Part shown: piece after piece, positions 35,338 through 44,719 of the stretch
Numbering within the stretch: position 1 is the stretch's first letter
How the letters are laid out: each line of letters begins with the position of its first letter
NCBI GenBank assembly: GCA_012845835.1
Contig: JABAKD010000005.1
Span: 3,197,075 to 3,261,074, forward strand
Direction of reading: 5' to 3'
Length of the DNA: 64,000 nt
Origin: Undaria pinnatifida
Lineage: Eukaryota > Sar > Phaeophyceae > Laminariales > Alariaceae
Program-made: the position numbers and the translations under genes
Notes under the pieces: model-generated
What the model saw: the letters and a program-made list of their open reading frames with translations, nothing else
Database searches by the model: none
Told to the model about the DNA's origin: nothing

Positions 35338-38300
35338 CAACAACAACACAGAAAACAACACAACACAGGACAAAACACACGACAAAACACGAAACGAAAC
35401 ACGCAACAAAACATACAAAACACACAACATGCATGAAACAAAGTTACGGTTTTCGATGTTTTGGTCAGGTCAAGACAGCCACGAGGAGAGAGGAAAGGAG
35501 GCGGCAGGGGCGGGGGGGGGCTCTCCCTCCTCGAAAACAACAAAGCACAAAAGACTTGCAAAACAGCCTTAATAGGGCTGGGCCGTGGGTAACAACACTA
35601 CCGTGCTGCAAGTACTACTGTGCCGCCAGTACTACTGTGTACTGCCAATACTACTGGCTGTACTGTAAGCATTTCTGTACTCGCTGAGGTAACTGCCAGC
35701 GCCGCATGTACCGTGCCTACTTGCGTTCTTCCTACAATAACACCTTATCACACACAACGAACCCCGATCAAAATCCGCCGCGCCGAAAGAGGACCATACA
35801 AAGTGGGAAGGGAAACTCGGACACAACCTCGGTTCTGTTTCTCTTCATCTTCGTCGTTTTCACATAAGGCCAATCAATCTATCACCTCTGACCCCCAGAA
35901 ACTGTCTTCAAAATACATCACCCAAAATCAACGCCTCTTCTAGACACAGTGAAGCCAAACCGCGTCAAAAATGCCCTCGGCAGGGTGCCCCCAGCGAGGC
36001 TCTCCGGGGGCGCCTCTGCCGAGACACCCTCACCGGCCGGGGGGAAGCAACCGTCGCGGGTTCGCCGCGACCAGTGTACTGTTCGGATGCAGGGCACTGG
36101 CTGTCGACCCAGCCAGTACTTATCGTACTGGCTGGAGCTACCAGGGTCCAGCCCTACAAGGTACACGAAAGCAAAAGTGACGGTTTTTCATGTTTCGGTC
36201 AGCTTAAGCAGCGTGGGGGGGGGTTACCCCTTTGTTGCTTGCCTTAGTTATGTGGCCATTGACCACGCATCCCTTTCGAGACGGAGCAACGTTCCTACGC
36301 TTAATAGAGACACCCCCAACACTAGTGCGCTCAGTACGCTTCTTCCATACACTACGGGGGGGGAAGAAAGAAAAGGTCGGGGGGGGGGGGGGGGGGGGAA
36401 GGGTTTCTCCCTCCTCCTCGCCAGAGCGTGCGGCGACTCGTGTCGAAAAAAAACACAATACAGTAGTGGTCCCTCTACAGTGCCGATATGTACCAGCCGG
36501 AAAAAGCGGCACTATAGAGGAAACCGGCACCACTCCGCATGTTGCCACTACTGGTTGTTCCCACCTGTGCCAAGCGAATGTACAGGTGCCACCACGGACA
36601 ACCGGGGCTACGACACTCAACCGGCGCAAGAAGAAAGTCCACGACTGTACCCAAACAAAACCTTGGCGCCATGTTATATGTTTTGGTCAAGCGTTATCGA
36701 TTTACACAGGTGAACGTGATAATGAGGGCAAAACGCGACAAAGCGTAACGCCACATGCGCAACGCTGGACAGCGTGCGAAGCGAAACAACACGAACCGAA
36801 ACCTGGTAGCTTCAATATCGGGATGACCGAGGGACATTCCAACTAAACTAGCAACAGAAGCGTAAAAAAGCATATTATTACCCCAGGGAGTACACAAACA
36901 AATCGCCACCGGCAACACTAGCACCAGCAACACCACACTCCTAATCAATACCATCGTCAACGCCACCGAGAACACAACCACCACCGAAACCAAAAGCACC
37001 ACCAACAACGACACCTCGACCACCACCGCCACCCCCAACACCACCCACCTGCACCCCTACCCCCACTCCCACCACCCGCCAAAAACACGCAACACACAAT
37101 TACCCACCTGGGCTTCCTCTTCGTCGTCCGCGCGCAACAACCCCACCATCCACTATAACGACCAACACCACATACCAACACCCCAACCCCACACCCCCAC
37201 CCCCACGACCCCTCAAAACATGCAAAATACCAACCTGGTCTACCACCACCCCACTCTAACCGCCACCACCACACCACCACCACCACCACCACCACCACAC
37301 CAACCTCTCCCCTTACCCCCATCACCGCCCCCAACCGCCCCCCCGATCTCCACCCCCACCCCCACCACCAGTCAACACACATAAAACCTCACCAGCTCCG
37401 CTCCCCCCACCCCCACCTCCGCCCACCTGGTCTTCCTCCTCTTCGTCGTCCGCTTCCAAAACCAAGCTTCCGTTGGCCGCCTTACCCCTTGCGTCATCAG
37501 CCTGATGCCAGGGGTCCTCGATCTCCCCCCTCCCCCGCCCCCGGTCACCATACGCCTCCGCCAACCCACCCACCGGAGAAGCAAGCGCCCTCTCGGATAG
37601 GGGCGCTGGCTTCTCAGCGCCGGGGTGCTCCGACCCCGATGACCCCCCCGAGGCCGCCCTGTATGAGTAGACCCTCCCTCTTTCCCCCGCCCCCTGCTGA
37701 GCGCCGCCTTTGTCGGGCACAGCCGACCCCGTCAGCGACAGAGACAACAATCCCGCCCCCTCCGTCGCCTTCTTAACTTTACCGCTACCGCTTCGCCTGC
37801 AAACCGCAGAGAGCTCCCCCTTAGCGCTACCCCCACCGCCCCCACCACCACCGCCACCGCCACCACCACCGCCGCCACCACCACCGCTACCACCGCTACC
37901 ACCACCGCCATTAACACTGCTGCTGCTGCCGCCGCCGCCACCGTCATCGTTGCTCCCCGCCGAGTGCTGGGGAGCGCCTAATCGCTCCAACGTCGCCGGC
38001 ATATCGTCGTCGTCATCGTCACTATCCACCACCACACCACCACCACTGCTACCGCTACCACCCCCTGTTCCCTGCCTGCTGCCGGACAGCGAACACGTAT
38101 TTGGTCGATGCGGGGCGTGCCCGTTAGACATGCCCCGAGTCTTAGATTCCCCCCCCGCCGCTGCCGCCGCTGCCGCCGCTGCCGCCGCTGCCGCCGCTAC
38201 CGCTGCTGCTGCTGCCCTCTCCTTAGCCTCTCTTTCTTCCTCGAGTTGCAAGGAGCGCCGCTCGGTCCAGCGGGCCTGTCCACAAAAGATGTTCCGAAGG

Positions 38301-41300
38301 AGGGGGGGGGGGGTACTCACTTCATGCATAGCCGTAGCTGTATGACCATAGACCCTCGCATCCCCATGCCGAGACGGAGCACGTCGGGTGTTCACCGGCC
38401 ACGCAGACATCGCGCGCACCAAGCGCGAAGGTAGCGCAGTGAGGTGTTTCGGCGAGTCGCATGAAGGACGAGCTGCATCCTACTAAGAACCACTTGTCAG
38501 GCGGACTTGTGCGTACTTTCTTGCATAAGGATGACAGCTTCGAATTAATTACTCTGTTTTCTGGAGTGGCCACTTCCCGAGACGTGTGGCGGGGGGGGGG
38601 GGGCGTTATCACCAGGGAGGGAGGGGGGGGTACTCATTGGTTGCTTGCCTTAGACATTGGACCATTGCCCACGCATTCCTATCGAGCCGGAGAACCGTTC
38701 GTCCTACTCCTAATAGAGACACCTCCAATATTTTGGCGCTCAGTACGTTTCTCCCGTGCATTACATCAATCGCAGATTTGCATATCGTATCTCCTGTTTG
38801 GTCGTCTGTGGCCACCATCTATTTCCTATGAGAGCGATCGTCTTCTCCCTACTATCGAACGTGCCAAAACGTCTCACACCCATCTACTTTGGTCTTCTCT
38901 GAACACATTCCCGTTCCTCTTTGTACAGCTCATATTCTCCCCCTATGTCGAATATACTCTCGTCCTCGTTTCCACAAAAGCAGCTCTGTGCGCCCTATTC
39001 CTCCGGCCAGATTGTATTTGCTGTACACAAGACACCTACCCCTAGCCCCTCACCTGTACCGCCGTGCGATATTGCATCACATCCGCCAGGCTTCCTTTAT
39101 CCATATACTCCAGTACCACCCGAATGCTTCCGTCCGGCCTCTTAAACGCGCCGAAAAAGTCCACTAACTGGCTACAGCAACTGCGGATGCAGAGGTACAT
39201 TACACGATGCGTCGTACATGGCAGAAAGAAAGGAGAAAGAGGGTAGCGGAGGGGGGGGGGGGGGGGGAGAGACAGCGGTCACGCTTGGATTTTTACGCAC
39301 AGCACAACAAATCCTATATCCCACGCAGTTTGTGTTCGAACCGTGGATCGTTACGGCGCAGCTCTTCTGGTGTCACCACGCACGTGGGGCAAGGCATCCT
39401 TCAAGCAATGGTCCCCGAATAGATGCGGGCACCTCCATTACGATTCCCTCGTGACAGACCCTACGGTATCGACATATGACCAACCATGCCTCCGTCCGTC
39501 CGTCCGAACGTCCGGCGAACGAGCAACTCCTCACCTCCGTACCAACCACCGCTCTATATCCCCTACCCCACCTTCCCCCCTCCCCTCCACCTCACTACCC
39601 CAACACTCTCATTCCCTATCCCCCCCCCCTCCTCCCCACCCCCCCTACCCCCCCCCTTATGTCCCCCACCATCCCTACGGCTAACCCTCCCCCTATGCCC
39701 TTAAGACTACGGTTATGCATTAAATGAGTGCACCCCCCTCCCTACCCCGACACCCGCCCCCCGATCGTCCCTACCCCCCCCAACACCCCCCCCACCCCCC
39801 TTTAGGCGGTGTGCCCCTAACCCTCACCCGTCCTCCAAAGACCTCAGCAGCGTCCCGATTTCGATTTCCAGCTATCGCCGCTCCCAACCTGCCTCCACCC
39901 ATACCCCTCTCCCCTCCCCTCCAACCCCATCCCCTCAACCCTTACCCCCTCCCCTCCACCCCATTTCTCCCCTCTTCTCTCCACCCCCCCCCCCCAGCTA
40001 TTGCCGCTCCCAACCTCCCTCCACCCATACCTCCCTCCCCTCCACCCCCTTCCCCTCTTCCCTCCACACCCCCCGCCTCCCGTCCGCCCCTCCCCTCTCC
40101 CTTCCACCCATACCCCCTCCACCCCCCTTCACCCCCATCCACCCCTCCCATGTTCCCTCCCCTCCTCCCCCCTCCTCCCTTCCCACCATCTCTACCCCCT
40201 CCCGTCCCCCCTCCCTTTCACCCCTACCTTCCCTCCTCCACCCCTACCCCCTCCGCTCCACCTCTGTCCCCTCTCCTTCACGCCTACCCCATCGCCATCC
40301 CTGCCTCCTCCTCCCGTTCACCACTACCCCCTCCCTTCCACCCCCCCTTCACCCTCCCCAACCCTACCGAAGCAAGGCTCACCCGTTCTCCAAGGACCTT
40401 AGCAGCGTCCCGATCTCCCTGTCCAGCTGTCGCCGCTTTTCTCGGTCGAGCAATGAGAACACTTTCACCGCAAACAGCTGCCCTGTGTCCTGACAAGACA
40501 CAACCCCACCCCCCAAAAAAAACAAGGACATAGGAAGGATACCAACAAAAAAAGAGGACAAAGAGGGGCACGAAGACAAAAAACCAGAGCAAAATGGCCG
40601 AGAGGAAGGACCCACGAACACGAGATTGCTGTTAATAGAGCACGAAAATAAGCACAGGCAAAAACATACCACAGGACTAAAACCAAAAGGACCGAGGGCC
40701 GAGGACCGCGAGAGCTTAAAGAGGGGCGTAAGGACAAAGAACGACACGAACAAAACAAAAACAGAGCAAAGGGACCGAGGGAGAACCTACGACAGCGAGA
40801 GCGCTATTAACAGAGCATCAAGACGAGCATAAACAAAACCTTAAGAGGACCAAAACGAAACGAGCGACAACCGAGGACCCACGAGAGCTAACGGATGAGC
40901 ATTCTGGACAAACAGCTGCCCCGCGTAATAACAAGGCCTACCCAAAACAAATATACCAAAGAAGGACACGAAAAAAAAAATAGCATAAGAATCGAGGAAG
41001 GGTCCACGGCAACTGTTGCGGTATAACTAGAGCATAAAAATGGGCATAAGCAAAAACCTATCAATAGGATCAAAACAAAAGAAGCGATGACCGAGGATCA
41101 CGAGAGCTCAAGGACAGGCGTATAAGGATGATCATGCCCGAGAACCAAGGACTAAGCACAGGCAAAAGCACAGAAAAAAAGAAGCAAAGGGAAAGGAGCA
41201 ACGTCCAATCGACGACGAGAGCATGAGGATGAGCCAAAGCAAGAGCAAGCGGAACACTATCATTTCCACAAACAGCTGGCCCGTGTCTTGAGAACAACAC

Positions 41301-43715
41301 AGGATCGAAAAAAAAAGGCAAAGGAAAAACATAAAGGGAAGAACAACATCGGGGACCAACGAGCACGGGAACACGTGAGCATAAGGACGGGCATAAACAA
41401 GAGCGCATTTAACCCTTTCAACGTAAAACAGCTCGACACAAGAAAAAATTACAAAGCGTACAGCAGTGCCCTCTCCCACTCCTGCCCACCTCCCCCCGCC
41501 TTTGAAAATGCCTCCAAAAGGCATGCCCACCCTACTCCCCCCCAAAAAAAACGCCTCCAACAGGAGTATTCACCTTATGTCTGGCAAGATTAACGACCGA
41601 GCACGCCCCCCTCCCGATCACCCGGCCATCTCCAAAGACCAGCTGATCCGGCACTACCTGTTAACGGAAGAACGCCATTTGAAGAAAGGAGGGGGGGGGG
41701 GGGGAGCGGGGTCACGAGGAAAGGTGCGAGAAGGACCACAAGCGCAGGACCTAACATAGAAACCCCTTACGTAATTGAGAGGGAACAAACCACTTTTCGA
41801 ATTCAAACGACGAAGACTATGGTAAAGCGTCCACCGTTTTTTTTCTTTTTTTTTTCTGCGGCTCCTCACTTGAGGTTGAGGAGGCTTTGCACTACTCCAT
41901 ACCCTAAAACACCCCTCCACGGCAAAAACTGATTTTGGATCAAGGCTACGGGTCCCGAGCGACTCGTGCGAGTGGCTCTCTACCTCACTGAAAAAAAAAA
42001 TCGTTCGGCGATCTGTTTGGCGCAACGAAGCTATAACCATCCCCTTTGGGGTCCACATCGAGGTTTCCAAACAGCACGAAAAGCCTATTACCGCCGGGAA
42101 CAGGGGGGGGGGGGGGGCTCGCGCGAGTGACCCCGAGCTACTGCAAAAAAAAAAGGCCCCAAAAGGGACAAAAGGGGTCCAACCCCACCGTAGCCTTGGT
42201 GTTTGGGAAACACTCAAAAGTGCTACCCGATGACCGAAACCCCTGCCTCCAGGTACAAAGAAAAAAAATCGTTCATATTCTCCTAACAAGAATGACATTC
42301 ATCCCGACGACTTTGGGTCAAGGAGACACCCGCCCGTCATCCAGAGCAAGAACAAAAAAAAAAAAAAAACACACACACACACACATCAAGGCTTTTTTAC
42401 GGGTTATGACCCGGCCGGCAGGTCGGATGAGGAGGAGGTGTTTAAAAAAAAACGCGGGTCGAGTCGGATCGGGGCAGGTGTTAAGAAATCTGACGGGTCG
42501 AGTCGGATCGGGTTAGGCGTTAAGAAATCCCACGGGTCGAGTCGAGTTGGGTCGGGTCAAGACGGGTTTCAAAACGTCACGGGTCGGGCCGGGTCACCCT
42601 GACCCGATCCGACCGGAATACAGGTATAGCGAGAAGGGACCCGACCTGTGAAAAAAAGCCTGAAAAAAAAAATGGTAAAACAAACAGTGCTACTAACGCC
42701 GTTCCAACCGGAAACCCATTTTTGGCAAAAAATTTCTTGGATATGGTATAAGGAGGGGTTTGGGGGCTCTAAAGGGGTCAACATACCTCTATTTATGGTG
42801 ACCGTTGCAGCATCGGCTACACGAAAAAAATCCGACCGGGGCAGTAGATGTGTTCGATCCGCAATGAGGGGGGGGGGGCTGTCAAGAGCCGCAGAGCAGA
42901 ACGCCGATACTGCGTACTAGAACGCCGATGCTGCGTACTATTGCCACACGCTTTTCGTAGGCCTGTGTTCGTTTAGATCCTCGAGGCGCCTTTGCCGGTA
43001 TCAACCCACAAATAATAGTGCTAATAATACTAAACATATGCACCAGGTATGTTGTTCCTAACCCAGCCCCTACGACCCAATCAAAGTTGGCAGTTCGCGA
43101 AAACTCCGTGATGAGTGTTTCGAATTTTGCTCCGGCCATACAACAAACAGGGACCCCGTTCGAGTTGCCTCAAGAGTCCGTCAATCACCACCAACGCACC
43201 CAAGCTTTTACGACAGCAACAAACATTCCATTCGCGCGGCCCGCCGCAAGTAGCGAAAAAAAAACGGAGAGCGGCCGGTCGACGCGCGTCGGAAAAAAAA
43301 CACTCGTCACCCACCCACCCACCCACCCACCCACTTGTCCTTCCAAACTTCCACCACCAAAAACTGCTTTCGAGCACTACAAAAGTGCGAACCAGACGAG
43401 CGAAACTGAAATTCTACGGCCTAGGTACGGTATGTAATAAAACCAAAGACGTGAAACCCAAATGGTATTGTACTCTAGCGATATTGCGTAGTTCCTTAGA
43501 TTAGTTCCTCAGATGAGGACCCGCGCTTGGCAAAACTGTGTTGACCAAAAGTGCTGCTAGCCCTATTGTCGCACGTGTCCCCGCCCCCCCGCCCCCCGCT
43601 CCCCACCCACCTGCCCTTCCAACAGCAACTCCTCCTGGCCGTCCCTCTGCGCGACACGCATGCCACGGTCATTAACTTTGATGTTGCCTATTTCGTTCTG
43701 CCACGTGCCCGTCAT
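28661..43715 (-). CDS. MAP kinase kinase-like protein kinase, at least ten exons
   Basis: Exons on the minus strand: 43715-43611, 41657-41574, 40489-40383, 39180-39054, 38275-37427, 35064-34909, 34477-34397, 30882-30709, 29753-29595, 28834-28661. They total 2016 nt, 672 codons with TGA, every junction GT-AG and phase-consistent. Motifs in order: Gly-loop IGRGACSVV, beta-3 lysine FAVKV, alpha-C DREIGTL, hinge VLEYMDKGSLADVMQ, HRD in LHRDVKPSN, DFG in KLTDFGIAR, activation segment TVVGTVRYMSPERL, DVWGLGLVMIE, and the C-lobe ending CLRVKPEDRLSTAELL. MSPERL and GSLAD point to the STE7/MKK family. Of the two usual phospho-sites, the one before VVGT is Thr and the other is Ala. About 320 Ala/Gly/Ser/Glu-rich residues separate the hinge from alpha-E. 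The true first exon may lie upstream, because the chosen ATG directly abuts an acceptor-like T-tract. Confidence 0.88.
28870..29170. repeat. G-tracts with fragments of two dispersed families, kinase last intron
   Basis: 28895-28965 matches 36210-36275 and 38625-38690 (TTGTTGCTTGCCTTAG, CCATTGACC, CGCATCCCT). 28985-29080 and 29150-29195 match the GAGCACGTCGGGT family. G-runs separate them. Confidence 0.7.
29595..29753 (-). CDS. Kinase exon: C-lobe
   Basis: Acceptor CGGGAGCAG, 53 codons, donor GTGAGG. Encodes APYADGCSQIEILQTL and FVGFVADCLRVKPE, matching the segment after the DxW motif in MKKs. Confidence 0.85.
29815..30050. repeat. G-rich intronic block
   Basis: GGGGAGGGGAGGG-type sequence on the plus strand, i.e. 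a pyrimidine tract in the sense of the kinase. It probably serves as, or arose near, the polypyrimidine region upstream of the 29753 acceptor. Confidence 0.85.
30195..30500 (-). repeat. Three decayed copies of the upstream exon end plus donor
   Basis: The exon ending GGGCTTGGTGATGATCGAATG..CACACAG/GTGAGG at 30709 is echoed on the same strand with donors near 30465, 30343 and about 30207. Each copy has a variant of GG.CTTGGTGGCGATCGA.TG and a following GTG. All have substitutions, and one gains an in-frame stop at the junction. Confidence 0.8.
30709..30882 (-). CDS. Kinase exon: DFG to alpha-F
   Basis: Acceptor CGACTAG, 58 codons, donor GTGAGG. Contains LTDFGIAREL, ETVVGTVRYMSPERL and YGRPADVWGLGL. 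Confidence 0.9.
31345..31812. repeat. Direct repeats about 395 bp apart
   Basis: GCTGTAACATTTCGCCGACG, TAGTTTGGGATCAATGAGGC and CTCT.TGCTG occur at about 31350-31415 and 31742-31810. They could be short terminal repeats of an element, but nothing coding lies between. Confidence 0.7.
32400..33320 (-). pseudogene. DIRS/YR-like retrotransposon remnant (RT end and RNase H)
   Basis: Reading the minus strand downward: 33150-33040 gives RYLGFLVRFE, FRVPVDK and QKLHAAIR, the end of a reverse transcriptase of the DIRS/gypsy-like class. A frame change leads to VLRRLE..GIYVAGVSF. Near 32870-32690, ASIDNHAVVDAF, LFQLQV and LSPRWVPTAE fit the RNase H domain. Stops and frameshifts interrupt every part. 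Classification rests on motif memory only. It lies in the 3.5-kb kinase intron, in the sense of the kinase. Confidence 0.5.
33603..33840. repeat. (CCCT)n microsatellite
   Basis: CCCTCCCT/TTCC units over about 240 bp in the kinase intron; a pyrimidine tract on the plus strand. Confidence 0.95.
33858..34140. repeat. GTATAGTGCCGGTTGAATAGTGC minisatellite
   Basis: Eight or so degenerate units of about 34 bp: AGTACCGG or AGTGCCGG, TTGAAT, AGTGC or CGTGCC. Confidence 0.9.
34150..34275 (+). repeat. Element R1, right-end fragment
   Basis: TATATCCTTAATGAGGACAC, ACGCGCGGTCGGAGTATCA, GCAAAGATGAGTTTCGAC, then CGATCTCACAGCTGGAGTGT. It joins directly to the preceding minisatellite. Confidence 0.85.
34397..34477 (-). 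CDS. Kinase exon: alpha-E and catalytic loop
   Basis: 27 codons, GLTYLHEHNQ through LHRDVKPSNILL to NTRGE; donor GTGAGA. His-Arg-Asp, the Lys two residues on and Asn five residues on are intact. Confidence 0.92.
34909..35064 (-). CDS. Kinase exon: end of insertion, start of alpha-E
   Basis: 52 codons. The first part is Glu/Arg/Gln rich (RRQQEQEEWDRAFEQE) and likely helical. LPEDVVAACVYQILA resumes the kinase fold. Donor GTGAGT. Confidence 0.88.
35112..35345. repeat. (CAA)n-(CAC)n-(CAA)n compound microsatellite
   Basis: From about 35188 the blocks run CAA/CAG, then about 23 CAC units, then CAA again. Every frame is open (poly-Gln, Asn, Thr, His; poly-Val, Leu, Gly on the other strand), so no frame is informative. 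It lies in a kinase intron. Confidence 0.97.
36200..36370. repeat. Dispersed repeat, TTGCTTGCCTTAG family
   Basis: Aligns with 38625-38775: TTGTTGCTTGCCTTAG, CCATTG, ACGCAT, TATCGAG or TTTCGAG, CGGAG, TAATAGAGACACC.CCAA, GCGCTCAGTACG. Partial copy at 28895-28965. Confidence 0.8.
37100..37300 (-). repeat. Decayed exon-end copies and ACC repeats in kinase intron
   Basis: The true exon end reads GACGACGAAGAGGAGGAAGAC-CAG/GTGGGC at 37427. At 37138-37106 the same strand has GACGACGAAGAGGAAGCCCAG/GTGGGT, and at about 37234 a shorter TAGACCAG/GTTGG. An imperfect CAC trinucleotide tract follows at 37262-37300. Confidence 0.75.
37427..38275 (-). CDS. Kinase exon: large low-complexity insertion
   Basis: 283 codons between acceptor GTGGACAG and donor GTGGGC. 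Order: charged start (ARWTERRSLQLEEEREAKER), poly-Ala, VVVDSDDDDDDMPATLERLG, a long poly-Gly/Ser stretch, a basic KGELSAVCRRSGSGKVKK segment, a disordered Ser/Gly/Pro region and a final acidic ADDEEEEDQ. It enters and leaves in phase 0, and the frame is open throughout. It falls between the kinase hinge and alpha-E, where MKKs normally have only a few residues. Confidence 0.8.
38310..38585. repeat. Dispersed repeat, GAGCACGTCGGGT family
   Basis: Longest relative of 6195-6470, in the same orientation and with the same order of blocks. It lies in the intron between the hinge exon and the insertion exon. Confidence 0.8.
38625..38775. repeat. Dispersed repeat, TTGCTTGCCTTAG family
   Basis: Matches 36210-36360 through TAATAGAGACACCTCCAA and GCGCTCAGTACG. 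Confidence 0.8.
39054..39180 (-). CDS. Kinase exon: beta-4 to hinge
   Basis: Acceptor CATCCGCAG completes a split Gly codon. Encodes CCSQLVDFFGAFKRPDG and IRVVLEYMDKGSLADVMQ. Donor GTGAGG. GAF and GSLAD are typical of MKKs. Confidence 0.92.
39560..40372. repeat. C-rich intronic block containing partial exon copies
   Basis: CCCTCCA/CCCCTCC-type sequence. Within it, 39823-39892 is a decayed copy of the 3' half of the alpha-C exon (CACCCGTCCTCCAAAGACCT, CAGCAGCGTCCCGAT and GTCGCC-like end on the plus strand) with an in-frame stop on the minus strand. At 39996-40032 the segment GCTATTGCCGCTCCCAACCT repeats 39872-39900. Confidence 0.8.
40383..40489 (-). CDS. Kinase exon: beta-3 lysine and alpha-C
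   Basis: 35 codons plus two bases after TCTTGTCAG: DTGQLFAVKVFSLLDREK and DREIGTLLRSLEN. Donor GTGAGC. Provides the catalytic Lys and the alpha-C Glu. Confidence 0.92.
40900..41300 (-). repeat. Decayed copies of the alpha-C exon acceptor region
   Basis: The acceptor and exon start GGGCAGCTGTTTGCGGTGAAAG is echoed at 41294-41262 (GGCCAGCTGTTTGTGGAAATG after CTCAAGACAC) and at 40930-40908 (GGGGCAGCTGTTTGTCCAG). The intervening A-rich plus-strand DNA also repeats (AACGAGAGCATA/AGGAC.AGGCATAA motifs at about 40615, 40790, 41030, 41110 and 41385). Confidence 0.75.
41574..41657 (-). CDS. Kinase exon: glycine-rich loop
   Basis: 28 codons, phase 0 at both ends, acceptor TTAACAG, donor GTGAAT. VVPDQLVFGDGRVIGRGA continues into CSVVNLARHK, the canonical G-x-G-x-x-x-V loop with Ser before the first V. 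Confidence 0.88.
41805..42340. repeat. Dispersed repeat family (CGCGAGTGACCCCGAG type)
   Basis: Shares blocks with 7380-7510 and 22530-22600: CGCGCGAGTGACCCCGAGC, CCGTAGC.TTGG and GACGACTTTGGGTCAAGGAG. Internal A-runs vary. It lies in the kinase intron. Confidence 0.65.
42400..42620. repeat. GGGTCGAGTCG-type degenerate pentamer array
   Basis: GACGGGTCGAGTCGGATCGGG-type units at 42466, 42497 and 42532 end at CGGGTCACCCTGACCCGATCC, an inverted switch. Same architecture as 44195-44470. Confidence 0.8.
42693..42783 (+). mobile_element. TTAA-family mini-element, degenerate ends
   Basis: Core GGAAACCCATTTTTGGCA, TTCTTGGATATGGTATAAGG and GGGGGCTCTAAAGGGGTCAA. The flanking TTAA has decayed to CTAA and TCAA. 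Confidence 0.7.
43300..43352 (-). repeat. (CCCA)n with a decayed exon-end copy
   Basis: On the minus strand, TTTGGAAGGACAAGTGGGTGGG mirrors the real exon end TGTTGGAAGGGCAG/GTGGGTGGGG at 43611, about 280 bp further into the intron. Confidence 0.6.
43611..43715 (-). CDS. Kinase exon upstream of the catalytic domain
   Basis: Follows a strong pyrimidine tract and TTTCAG; 35 codons starting with ATG: MTGTWQNEIGNIKVNDRGM to EELLLEGQ; donor GTGGGT. The phase matches the glycine-loop exon. It could be the start codon exon only if transcription begins just upstream. More likely it is internal. Confidence 0.65.
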
Positions 43716-43849
43716 CTGAAAAAAAAGAAAGAAAAAAGAGGCGTGGGGGGTGGGGGGTGGGGGATAGGGGGCGAGGTGGGGGTAAGGAGGGGAGCGGGAG
43801 GAAGGAATGAAAAAAAGGAATAAGGAATAATAAGGAAGGAGACCACTGC

Positions 43850-44190
43850 TGTGTCATATCCTACTGGTATGTGTAACTTTCTAGTGGTGTGTCATCCTAG
43901 TGGTATGTGTAAAAACCCACGGTACGGGTATGGGCCACAACCTACTGGTATGTGTTGCTCCTAGCCAGTCACACCCTCTACTGGTATGCGTCAAAACCTA
44001 CTGGTATGTGTCAAAACGCTCTGGCGTGTATCACACCTACTGGTATGCGTGAAAACCTACTGATATGTCACAACCTACTGGTACGGGCCACAGCCTACTG
44101 CCATATATCACAACCTACTGCTATATGTTACAATCTGCTACTGCAGTACGGGCCACAACCCACAGGTACGGGTCAACAGAATAAAAACAA
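43850..44190. repeat. CACAACCTACTGGTATGTGT minisatellite
   Basis: About a dozen degenerate 20-25-bp units (CCTACTGGTATGTGTCA; CTACTGGTACGGGCCACAAC). Confidence 0.9.
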
Positions 44191-44194
44191 ACTC

Positions 44195-44470
44195 GCGGGT
44201 CGAGTCTGTTCGTGTCAAGAGGTGTTCAAAATCTCACGGGTCGGATCAGAAGGTTTTCAAATCTCACGGGTCGGGCTGGGTTACCTTGGCCCGACCCGAC
44301 CCGACCCGACCCGACCCGACCCGACCCGACCCGACCCGACCCGACCCTACCCGACCCGACCCGACCCGACCCGACCCGACCCGACCCGACCCGACCCGAC
44401 CCGACCCGACCCGACCCGACCCGACCCGACCCGACCCGGCCCGGCCCGCGAGAAGCGACCCGACCCATGA
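44195..44470. repeat. GACCC pentamer array with inverted arm
   Basis: CGGGTCG motifs on the left (44195-44282) switch at TTACCTTGG to about 30 tandem CGACC/CCCGA units (44290-44450), so the strand can fold back. The preceding text (AAATCTCACGGGTCGG) parallels 42480-42600. All six frames are open and artefactual. Confidence 0.9.
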
Positions 44471-44719
44471 AAAGCCCTGATATTGTTTTTACAGACCAAA
44501 CTATGAACTCGTTTGGGTTGGTCAGTGTTACTTGCCGCGTTACTTGCGCTGTGGCTAACTATTTCGCCTTAGTTCTTACACGAGTTTTGTCCCCCTCTTC
44601 AGCTTGCGACACACCCCGGGGACATCAGGCCCCCCGCATCCCGAAGGTGTGAACCTTGTATACGGCTACCAGGTATAGTCTATACTACTTGACAGTGCAA
44701 TTCGTAAGAGGCATAGTTC

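Noticed and set aside
35049-35572. Poly-Gln/His/Asn/Thr and poly-Val/Leu/Gly frames
   Set aside because: They come from a CAA/CAC microsatellite inside a kinase intron and are open on both strands.
37710-38345. Plus-strand Pro/Ser/Ala frame of 211 codons
   Set aside because: It is the antisense shadow of the kinase insertion exon, which is supported by splice sites and phase.
39724-40533. Pro-rich plus-strand frame of 269 codons
   Set aside because: C-rich intronic DNA. The minus strand contains the alpha-C exon and its copies.
41466-41759. Plus-strand frame containing PDHPAISKDQLIRHYLLTEE
   Set aside because: It looks protein-like, but the minus strand of the same bases encodes the kinase glycine loop with correct phase and splice sites.
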